Part shown: positions 15,455 through 20,750 of the stretch, in pieces
Numbering within the stretch: position 1 is the stretch's first letter
Layout of the letters: every line of letters begins with the position of its first letter
Origin: Phycisphaerae bacterium
GTDB taxonomy: Bacteria > Planctomycetota > Phycisphaerae > UBA1845
Direction of reading: 5' to 3'
Length of the DNA stretch: 20,750 nucleotides
Assembly (NCBI GenBank): GCA_028277545.1
Contig: JANQGB010000006.1
Location: 1-20,750, forward strand
Program-made: the position numbers and the translations under genes
The notes under the pieces: model-generated
The model's input: only the letters and a program-made list of their open reading frames with translations
Databases searched by the model: none
Told to the model about the DNA's origin: nothing

Positions 15455-16258
15455 ATGAGTGCAACTTCCTTCAAAGGACGTACAGTGCTCATAACAGGCG
15501 CCTCCAGCGGAATTGGGGCGGCGCTGGCTCGGCGGTTCGCTGTCGCGGGGTCCCGGATGGCCCTTGCGGCGCGGCGCGTGGAGCGGCTTGACGCGCTGGC
15601 CGACGAATTGGCCGGCAGTGGTGCGCCCAAGCCTGTGGTTGTCGAGGCGGACCTGTTCGACGACAGGGTGCCGCCGCGGCTGGTGCGACAGGTTCGAGAT
15701 GAGTTGGGGCACATCGACGTGCTGGTCAACAACGCCGGAGTTGGCTACTCCGGTCGGTTCGAGGATCACGCACCCGAGCAAATCGAGCACCTGATACAGC
15801 TCAATATGCGGGCCCTGGTGCGGCTGACTCATCTCGTTCTGCCGGAGATGATCGAGCGGCGCAGCGGCTGGATTCTGAACGTGGCCAGCACCGCCGCCTA
15901 CCAGCCTATCGCCTACATGACGACCTACGCCGCCAGCAAGGCCTTCGTGTTGAGCTTCTCGGAAGGTCTGTGGGCCGAGATGCGCCAGCACGGCGTGGTT
16001 GTCACTTCGCTCAATCCGGGCACGACCCGCACCGAGTTCTTCGACCATCACGGCTGGAACAAGGCCCGCGAGATGTTCATGAAGCGGGCCATGACCGCCG
16101 AAGCGGTGGCGGAGATCGGCGTACGGGCCCTGGCCCGCGGCAAGCCCAGCGCCGCGTGCGGGAAGGGCAACCGCGTGTTAGCGGCCATCTCCGCGCTGCT
16201 GCCGCGCAGTTGGTCGGCCCGCTTGACGGCCAAGGCGCTGAGACCGGCAGGGTCGTAG
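15455..16258 (+). CDS. Short-chain dehydrogenase/reductase (classical SDR)
   Basis: This is an NAD(P)-dependent oxidoreductase of unknown substrate, 267 residues. The cofactor motif TGASSGIG is at 14-21, and AARRVERL (38-45) at the end of the second strand has an Arg-rich pattern that favours NADP. The structural NNAG is at 92-95, and the catalytic tetrad is N117, S145, Y158 and K162 in the YAASK form. The C-terminal portion (about 225-267), with ALARGKPSAACGKGNRVLAAISALLPRSW, resembles the DltE/YqjQ-like subgroup (COG0300), which often ends in an amphipathic membrane-facing helix. The ATG at 15455 has AGAGGA at 15443-15448. The gene stands alone, 343 bases after mutS, and converges on the RluA-like/methyltransferase gene across a hairpin-rich spacer. 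Confidence 0.92.
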   Translation: MSATSFKGRTVLITGASSGIGAALARRFAVAGSRMALAARRVERLDALADELAGSGAPKPVVVEADLFDDRVPPRLVRQVRDELGHIDVLVNNAGVGYSGRFEDHAPEQIEHLIQLNMRALVRLTHLVLPEMIERRSGWILNVASTAAYQPIAYMTTYAASKAFVLSFSEGLWAEMRQHGVVVTSLNPGTTRTEFFDHHGWNKAREMFMKRAMTAEAVAEIGVRALARGKPSAACGKGNRVLAAISALLPRSWSARLTAKALRPAGS

Positions 16259-16436
16259 GGTCCGTTCCTGGGACAGGATCGATGGTGGTTGTCCTCCCAC
16301 AAACATGGTCCGCATAGCGGATCATGCCTGCTGAGTGGACCCCAGTACCAGGTGTTGGACACAGAGACGCTGACGTGAACACCAGTGCCCCGGCGTGACT
16401 GCCAGCACGACCAGCGGTTGTCCAGCCGCCCATGCG

Positions 16437-16460
16437 CTAGGCCCGGCATTCATGCCGGGT
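16437..16460 (+). repeat. 24-bp element, left copy of an exact inverted repeat
   Basis: This starts CTAGGCCCGGCATTC and ends ATGCCGGGT. It is an exact reverse complement of 16631-16654, and each copy is also palindromic internally (CCCGGCAT/ATGCCGGG with a two-base centre). Together they bound 218 bp (16437-16654). Confidence 0.9.
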
Positions 16461-16630
16461 ATACAAGGGCGGCTGTTCCAGTTGAGCCCGCTTTCAGCGG
16501 GCTTCTCGTGGGCTGGCATTTATGACAGATAGTTGGCATCACCGCTTACGAGTCTTCGCTCCCCATGTCTCAAGACATTCATCGAGAACCCCGGTGAACC
16601 GGGGTATCATGTGTGGCGCAGCGTGCCATA

Positions 16631-16654
16631 ACCCGGCATGAATGCCGGGCCTAG
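16631..16654 (-). repeat. 24-bp element, right copy of an exact inverted repeat
   Basis: Exact reverse complement of 16437-16460, ending in GCCGGGCCTAG. The 170 bp between the copies hold two other perfect 8-bp-stem hairpins and no open frame of note. Confidence 0.9.
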
Positions 16655-16769
16655 CGCACCTGCGCTGGCACTCCACGCGGGTTCGGACTGTTTCTCGCAT
16701 ATGTGCCGGGCGTAGCTCGTGGCGTCCGCTGCGCGGACCGTTCGAGTGTGATGATCCTCTCTGGAAAAC

Positions 16770-16786
16770 GGTCCGCAGAGCGGACC
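16770..16786. repeat. GGTCCGC hairpin; related copies at 16307-16323 and 16724-16738
   Basis: GGTCCGC-aga-GCGGACC is a perfect 7-bp stem. The 16724 copy keeps the six inner pairs with a TGC centre, and the 16307 copy has one mismatch and an ATA centre. The stems are conserved and the three central bases vary, as expected if the hairpin itself is what is kept. Confidence 0.8.
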
Positions 16787-16832
16787 CTACTGTGACGCGG
16801 GATGGCAGCCTGACCGGCGGCTTTGGCTGGGA

Positions 16833-18446
16833 TTAAGCAAAACGTACGATCAGCGATTTAGCGTAGCCGGTGTCGCTGGCGAAGTCCGGCGGCAGGAGTG
16901 GGGCGGTGGTGATCTGGAAGCGGCGGCCTGCCGCGGCGGCGGCTTCGGCGACGTGTTCGCGCAGGGCCGCGGCCGACAGGGCGCGGTTATTGGTGGACAG
17001 CAGGATGCAGCCGTCAGGAGCCAGCAGGCCCAGCGCTTCTTCGAGCAGGCGGGGCAGGTCCTTGGCTATCGAGAAAACGCGGGCGGGCTTCTTGCTGCGG
17101 GCGAAGGTGGGGGCGTCAAGAATCATGAGGTCGAAGGAGCGCTTCTGCCGGCGGGCACGCTTGAAGTAGTCGAAGATGTCCGAGCGGATGAACATGTGTT
17201 TGTCGAGTGCCAGCTTGTTGGCGCCAAAGTTGCGCTTGCCCCACTCCAGGGCCCGCTTGGACACATCGACGTTGACGGTCTCAGAGGCCTGCCCCTTGGC
17301 AGCGGCAACGGAGAACCCGCAGGTGTAGGAGAAGGCGTTCAAAACGCGGCGGCCGGCCGCCAGTTCGCGGACCCGGCGGCGATTCTCGCGCTGGTCGAGG
17401 AAGAGCCCTACCGACGCCCCGTCGTAAGGTCGGACAAGTAGCCGCAGCTTGTTCTCCGTGACCTCGAACTCCTCGGGGACGGCCTTGCCCAGCAGAGGCA
17501 CGGGGCTGCGCAGCTCAGGATCATCGTCCGGTGAGGAACTGCGGTTGGCAACGAAGCGCTTGTGATAGACGGCGTCCAGCGTGAGAGCACGCTTATACCA
17601 CTTGGCGACCCGCCGGATACGGTCCTGATCGCCCTGGAACTTGCCCTGGTGGGTCTGCAGGATCGCGACCCGCCCCAACTGCTCGACCACCAGGCCGGCG
17701 ATGCCGTCGGGCTTGCCGGCGAACAGCCGGTAGGCGTCGGTGCCGCGCTCACCAAGGCAAGTCAGCCGGGCCATCAACGCGACTTCCAGGGTGTCCTCCA
17801 GCAAGTCGGCGGCAGTCATGGCAGTCTTGAACGCGGCCGGCGGCCCGGCCTTGACGGCCAGCGGCTGGCGGGTGTACGGATGACGGCACCGCACTGAAGC
17901 CCGGTGCAGGAACAACCGGCCGGCCAGTCGCTTGCCGGGTCGCGAGCTGCGGCGTTTCCGGGGCACGTCGCCCAGCGTAACCAGGCCAACGGTCTGCAGG
18001 TCGGCGCGAACGGCCGCGGTTCGGGCGGCCGGGTGATGGCAGGCCACCAGCGACAACTTCTTACGCTGACGCACCAGACGCACGGGCAAAGTGGTGGATT
18101 TCTGGCGGCGACCTCCCTTGCCAGTCTGTCCCGGCAGTCGGGGCTGTCCGCTCGCCACCGAGAGGTAGTCGATGCGCGTCCTGGGTGAAGCCAGGGCCTT
18201 CATCAGGCGATCCGAAGCCTCTTCAGACTTGGCCAGGGGCAATACCCCGGAGACCAGATCCTCCAATGGATGTACGACCCGGAGCCCCTCCTGATCCAGT
18301 GTGTCTGCCAGCCAGTCCAGAGCGGATGACGCCTGGCGCGAGCCGCCGCCGGTCAGGCGGAGGCCGGCGGGCTTGTCCACGAACAGATAGTGCTCGTCTT
18401 CGTACAATACGCGGACGTACCGTGCGGCCAGTGTGTCAGAATCCAT
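16833..18446 (-). CDS. Fusion of a RluA-like pseudouridine synthase domain and an RlmI/RlmK-like methyltransferase
   Basis: This protein has 537 residues. Residues about 10-200 follow the RluA family in order: VLYEDEHYLFVDKPAGL (13-29), the catalytic region HPLEDLVSGVLPLAKS (59-74), the Y94 strand, VGLVTLGDVP (153-162) and RLFLHRASVRCRHPYT (177-192). The usual catalytic HRLD is HPLE (59-62), so the active aspartate is replaced, and the TGRTHQIR region reads AARTAAVR. The domain may be an inactive RNA-binding module. Residues about 225-537 follow RlmI/RlmK rRNA methyltransferases: TDAYRLFAGKPDGIAGLVVE (236-255), LFLDQRENRRRV (348-359), the SAM loop VLNAFSYTCGFSVAAA (368-383), VDVSKRALEWGKRN (393-406) and DAPTFARSKK (444-453) where DPPxF is usual. 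The likely target is 23S rRNA. The ATG at 18446 has a close AGGA. In RlmI the N-terminal domain is a PUA; here it is the RluA-like domain. Confidence 0.85.
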   Translation of the reverse strand: MDSDTLAARYVRVLYEDEHYLFVDKPAGLRLTGGGSRQASSALDWLADTLDQEGLRVVHPLEDLVSGVLPLAKSEEASDRLMKALASPRTRIDYLSVASGQPRLPGQTGKGGRRQKSTTLPVRLVRQRKKLSLVACHHPAARTAAVRADLQTVGLVTLGDVPRKRRSSRPGKRLAGRLFLHRASVRCRHPYTRQPLAVKAGPPAAFKTAMTAADLLEDTLEVALMARLTCLGERGTDAYRLFAGKPDGIAGLVVEQLGRVAILQTHQGKFQGDQDRIRRVAKWYKRALTLDAVYHKRFVANRSSSPDDDPELRSPVPLLGKAVPEEFEVTENKLRLLVRPYDGASVGLFLDQRENRRRVRELAAGRRVLNAFSYTCGFSVAAAKGQASETVNVDVSKRALEWGKRNFGANKLALDKHMFIRSDIFDYFKRARRQKRSFDLMILDAPTFARSKKPARVFSIAKDLPRLLEEALGLLAPDGCILLSTNNRALSAAALREHVAEAAAAAGRRFQITTAPLLPPDFASDTGYAKSLIVRFA

Positions 18447-18478
18447 CCGTCCTGCCTAATGAACAACACGCTGCGTTC

Positions 18479-18497
18479 ACGGGCTCGGCGAGCCCGT
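18479..18497. repeat. Hairpin in the leader of the RluA-like/methyltransferase gene
   Basis: ACGGGCT (18479-18485) pairs with AGCCCGT (18491-18497) around a CGGCG loop, extendable to nine pairs on paper. On the minus strand it falls right after the predicted transcription start near 18500 and about 33 bases before the start codon, so the transcript would begin with this stem. It may be another dispersed repeat. Confidence 0.6.
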
Positions 18498-18507
18498 TCG
18501 GACCAGG

Positions 18508-18536
18508 ATAATAGGTATAAGGGGTTGACTTCACAA
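18508..18536 (-). promoter_or_regulatory. Candidate sigma70-type promoter for the RluA-like/methyltransferase gene
   Basis: On the minus strand TTGTGA (18536-18531) and TATTAT (18513-18508) are separated by exactly 17 bases. Both boxes are close to consensus and the interval is unusually AT-rich for this window. The start point would be near 18500, giving a leader of about 55 bases. Confidence 0.45.
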
Positions 18537-18660
18537 CTTTGCACGCGCCTGGCGAGCGCGTATCGGGCATTCACCTCAAGCGGTTCCGGGCAAGTAGGGC
18601 TTTCCGAGGGCCGATAAGATGATAAAGTGCCCGCTGGTGCGACGGTTGGCAGGAAGTAGG

Positions 18661-18690
18661 CAGACAGGGCCGCCTGGTGCATCCTATAGT
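18661..18690 (+). promoter_or_regulatory. Candidate promoter for the PLP enzyme at 18768
   Basis: CAGACA (18661-18666) and TATAGT (18685-18690) are 18 bases apart, with 4 of 6 and 5 of 6 consensus matches. A small inverted repeat, TCCTA (18682-18686) and TAGGA (18694-18698), overlaps the -10 box and the likely start point, and could be an operator. The rest of the 321-bp spacer 18447-18767 contains no gene. Confidence 0.35.
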
Positions 18691-18767
18691 TTTTAGGACA
18701 AGCACTGCGCCTGTTGGAGCCGGGTCGATACGCGGCGCCCTAGGGACGAACGGGATAAGGTCAAACA

Positions 18768-19895
18768 ATGGACTGGGACGCACTACGACAAGAGTTCCCC
18801 GTAACGCGGAACTACAACTTCCAGGATCACGCCGCGGTAGCGCCGCTGTGCCAGCGCGCCGCCGACGGGGCTCGAGTCTTCCTCCAGGAGGCGGCAGAGA
18901 ACGGTTACCTGGGCGGCAAGATGTACAAGCAGATCGAAGCCACCCGCCAGCGAGCGGCTCAACTGATAAACGCCAACGCCGACGAGGTGACCTTCATCAA
19001 GAACACCACCGAGGGCATTAACTGGGTCTCCAACGGGCTGAGCTGGAACACGGGCGACAACGTGGTTACCACCAACGTCGAGTATCCGGCCAACATCTAT
19101 GCCTGGCAGGCACTCCAGTCCCGCGGTGTCCACCTGAACATGGTGCTGGAGGAGGACGGGCGGATCCCGATCGGCAAGCTCATCGCCGCCATCAACTCGC
19201 GCACCCGGGTGGTGACCATCTCGTCCGTACAGTTCGCCAGCGGGTATCGCACCGACCTGGCCACGCTGGGCGAGTACTGCGCCCGCAAGGGTGTGTTGCT
19301 GTGCGTGGACGCCATCCAGTCGTTGGGGGCGATGCCCATCGACGTGCAGGCCATGCATATCGACTTCCTGGCGGCGGACGGGCACAAGTGGATGCTGGCC
19401 CCGGAAGGGTGCGGCATCTTCTACGTGCGCAAGGAACTGCAGGGGCACCTGCGGCCAACCTGCATAGGCGTGTTCTCGATGAAGAAGGGCACCGACTTCG
19501 CCCACTATAACTTCGAGTTCCACGACGACATTCGCCGGTACGACAGCGGCGCCTTCAACATGCCGGGAATCTTCGCCCTGGGCGGTTCGATCGACATGCT
19601 GCTGGAAATCGGTCTGGAACGGATCACGGCCCGGATCATGGCCTTGACCAATCGCCTGGCTGAGGGTGCGCGGGACAAGGGATATCGACTGGTCAGTTCT
19701 CGCAGCCCGGCGGAGGCCAGCGGCATCGTGTCCTTCATCTCCGACGTACACGACCACGAGGAGATCCGGCGGCATCTCAAAGCCGAGCACCGCATCGTTA
19801 TCTCGGTCCGCAACGGCCGGCTGCGGGCCAGTCCGCACATCTACAACAGCGAGAAGGAAATCGATCGCCTGGTCGAGGTGCTGCCCAGGCACTGA
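18768..19895 (+). CDS. Aminotransferase class V-fold PLP-dependent enzyme (not a typical cysteine desulfurase)
   Basis: This is a fold-type I PLP enzyme of 375 residues, related to the SufS/CsdA, isopenicillin N epimerase and kynureninase group. Visible residues are the N-terminal RNYNFQDHAAVAP (14-26), NTTEGINWV (79-87) for phosphate binding, the cofactor pair D181 and Q184 in VDAIQSLGA, and the Schiff-base lysine K207 in ADGHKWM. The C-terminal RASPHIYNSEKEIDRL also follows the group. SufS-type desulfurases carry a catalytic cysteine in a loop just before that last motif; here the stretch reads HRIVISVRNGRL with no cysteine. A desulfurase role is therefore unlikely; an epimerase, lyase or aminotransferase is more probable, substrate unknown. 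The ATG at 18768 has AAGG seven bases upstream. No Fe-S assembly genes are nearby. It converges on the PDZ gene. Confidence 0.88.
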   Translation: MDWDALRQEFPVTRNYNFQDHAAVAPLCQRAADGARVFLQEAAENGYLGGKMYKQIEATRQRAAQLINANADEVTFIKNTTEGINWVSNGLSWNTGDNVVTTNVEYPANIYAWQALQSRGVHLNMVLEEDGRIPIGKLIAAINSRTRVVTISSVQFASGYRTDLATLGEYCARKGVLLCVDAIQSLGAMPIDVQAMHIDFLAADGHKWMLAPEGCGIFYVRKELQGHLRPTCIGVFSMKKGTDFAHYNFEFHDDIRRYDSGAFNMPGIFALGGSIDMLLEIGLERITARIMALTNRLAEGARDKGYRLVSSRSPAEASGIVSFISDVHDHEEIRRHLKAEHRIVISVRNGRLRASPHIYNSEKEIDRLVEVLPRH

Positions 19896-19910
19896 GGAAG
19901 GAGACAGCAG

Positions 19911-19954
19911 GGTGCATCTTGGTGCACCAGCAGTAGGGTGCATCTTGATGCACC
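19911..19954. terminator. Double hairpin between convergent genes, possible bidirectional terminator
   Basis: Two direct copies, GGTGCATCTTGGTGCACC (19911-19928) and GGTGCATCTTGATGCACC (19937-19954), lie 26 bases apart in the 64-bp gap between the stops of the PLP enzyme and the PDZ gene. Each is a palindrome around a TT centre. The single difference turns a G-T pair into an A-T pair, so the stem is kept. No T tract follows, so factor-independent termination is unproven. Confidence 0.55.
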
Positions 19955-19959
19955 AACGC

Positions 19960-20750
19960 CTAATCGGGCGGCTGGCCTATATTCTCCCGCCACCAGCGTT
20001 GGAACCGGCGGGCCGTGTCTTCCAAGGCGCGGACCGCTTCGTAGTTGGGCTCGTTGTAGTATTCCAGCGGGCGGGGGCCGAGGGTGACCTCGACTGACAG
20101 GCGTCGGGTACCGCGGTAGATGCTGAAGGTCAGGATTGTTCCTGGCCCGGCGTCGCTGATGATCTTGCTGAAGCTGGCCCCGTCAATCGTACCGCCGAGC
20201 GGTTTTCCGTTGATGCCCACTATCAGGTCGCCCCGACTCAATCCGGCCCGCGCGGCGGCATGATGCTCGACGACTTCCATAAGCTCCAGGCCGGTGTGAC
20301 CGGGTGGCACCCTTGGATCGGCTGCCGGCCCGACCGGCATGGGGCGGACTCCCAGAAAGCCATTCCTGTTGAACAGGTACTCGTCGAAGAAGGCCTTCTC
20401 GATGACATCCTGGACTCGCAGCCGAATCTCGTAATCGTCGGTGGCCAGGTACTCCTCGACCAGAATGTCGAAGGCGGAGGTTCCGAGGTTGACCAGGGCC
20501 AGCGTAGCGCTCTGCCGGTCGGCGTAATCGCTTGATCCGAGCCGGGTTACGAGGTCGCGGACCGCTTGCGGATCGACGCTCGGCGGAGGGGGATCGGCCT
20601 GCGTACTTCGCGGCGCATCGCTATCCGCCCTGCCCGCTTCAGTCCGCTCCGGGGTCGAGGCGGCGGCCGGTTCTTGCAAGCCGGGTTGGCCGGGTGGGTC
20701 AAGATTTCCCCCGCCCGCGTGCACCGCGAGCGCGGGCAGTACCGTGATCA
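19960..20750 (-). CDS. Secreted or membrane-anchored HEAT-like/PDZ domain protein (5' end beyond the right edge)
   Basis: The last 262 residues are in the window. The frame stays open to the right edge and reads ITVLPALAVHAGGG, the end of a probable signal peptide with an AVHA cleavage site, so the true start lies outside; the GTG at 20724 is internal. A low-complexity Pro/Ala/Asp linker follows, then a single HEAT-like helical unit (PQAVRDLVTRLGSSDYADR and onward through EIRLRVQDVIEKA). After that comes a PDZ domain starting at GFLGVRP, with GLELMEVVEHHAAARAGL, the classical RGDLIVGINGKPL strand and a final SIYRGTRRLSVEVTLGP. No protease or other catalytic domain is attached in the visible part. 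A HEAT-like segment of this sequence type next to a PDZ is common in planctomycete envelope proteins. It converges on the PLP enzyme. Confidence 0.85.
   Translation of the reverse strand, partial: ITVLPALAVHAGGGNLDPPGQPGLQEPAAASTPERTEAGRADSDAPRSTQADPPPPSVDPQAVRDLVTRLGSSDYADRQSATLALVNLGTSAFDILVEEYLATDDYEIRLRVQDVIEKAFFDEYLFNRNGFLGVRPMPVGPAADPRVPPGHTGLELMEVVEHHAAARAGLSRGDLIVGINGKPLGGTIDGASFSKIISDAGPGTILTFSIYRGTRRLSVEVTLGPRPLEYYNEPNYEAVRALEDTARRFQRWWRENIGQPPD

Larger units (their letters stand above)
16259..16832. other. 574-bp gene-free spacer packed with short hairpins, between convergent genes
   Basis: I see no credible gene here. At least seven short palindromes occur: GGTCCGC-ata-GCGGATC (16307-16323), CCCGGCAT-tc-ATGCCGGG (within 16437-16460), AGCCCGCT-ttc-AGCGGGCT (16485-16503), ACCCCGGT-ga-ACCGGGGT (16588-16605), the inverted copy of the CCCGGCAT element (16631-16654), GTCCGC-tgc-GCGGAC (16724-16738) and GGTCCGC-aga-GCGGACC (16770-16786). 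None has a T tract typical of an intrinsic terminator, though several could stop or stabilise transcripts from either side. A strongly biased accumulation of mobile or replicating small repeats is the simplest explanation. Confidence 0.75.

Noticed and set aside
16485..16503. Intrinsic terminator for the SDR gene
   Set aside because: The 8-bp stem is strong, but no run of T follows on either strand and it lies more than 220 bp past the stop codon.
16642..16836. 64-codon plus-strand frame in the hairpin-rich spacer
   Set aside because: It is made up mostly of palindromic repeat sequence, lacks a ribosome site and runs to the end of the convergent gene.
18768..19895. Naming the PLP enzyme sufS or csd
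   Set aside because: The catalytic cysteine of desulfurases is missing at the expected place and no Fe-S assembly genes are adjacent.
18783..19943. 386-codon minus-strand frame antisense to the PLP enzyme
   Set aside because: It covers a gene with an identifiable active-site lysine and ribosome site; the antisense frame has no motif.

Overview
The window is a GC-rich (by eye about two-thirds G+C), densely coded bacterial chromosome segment. I infer a member of the Planctomycetota, possibly the Phycisphaerae side. Three things point there: a small membrane protein ending in a CGYNLTGN...CPECG zinc ribbon, a HEAT-like 'RDLVTRLGSSDYADRQSAT' segment in front of a PDZ domain, and many intergenic hairpin repeats of the 'CACCGGCAAGATGCCGGTG' type. 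No 16S rRNA or tRNA is present to settle it. I see no phage, IS element, CRISPR array or defence island.

Layout, left to right. 1-566 (-) is the N-terminal half of epoxyqueuosine reductase QueG, divergent from an unrecognised 148-aa gene (704-1150, +). 1359-4268 (+) is a trkA-trkH potassium uptake pair. 4396-6027 (+) is an AftB-like GT-C membrane glycosyltransferase. 6028-6401 is a repeat-rich spacer that leads into a Tat-exported N-terminal-nucleophile asparaginase (6402-7520, +). This converges on a large GT-C glycosyltransferase with a C-terminal TPR array (7535-9616, -) and a small zinc-ribbon membrane protein (9671-9997, -). 9998-10433 is a second repeat-rich spacer, followed by hemE (10434-11483, -). 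Divergent from hemE is a 200-aa TPR protein whose C-terminus is a YggX-like domain with two added CxxC pairs (11666-12268, +), then mutS (12424-15111, +) and a short-chain dehydrogenase (15455-16258, +). A 574-bp spacer full of hairpins separates this from a convergent gene (16833-18446, -) that fuses a RluA-like pseudouridine synthase domain, with a non-canonical catalytic motif, to an RlmI/RlmK-like methyltransferase. A class V aminotransferase-fold PLP enzyme (18768-19895, +) then converges, across a double hairpin, on a partial secreted HEAT/PDZ protein (19960-20750, -).

Most genes are housekeeping: tRNA modification, K+ uptake, haem synthesis, mismatch repair and rRNA modification. They do not form one pathway; the only clear operon is trkA-trkH. 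The most unusual items are the zinc-ribbon YggX/TPR protein, the RluA-like/RlmI-like fusion with HPLE in place of HRLD, and several families of short palindromic repeats. Two of those families recur in the window as exact or near-exact inverted copies. I did not find a convincing multi-gene novel system.
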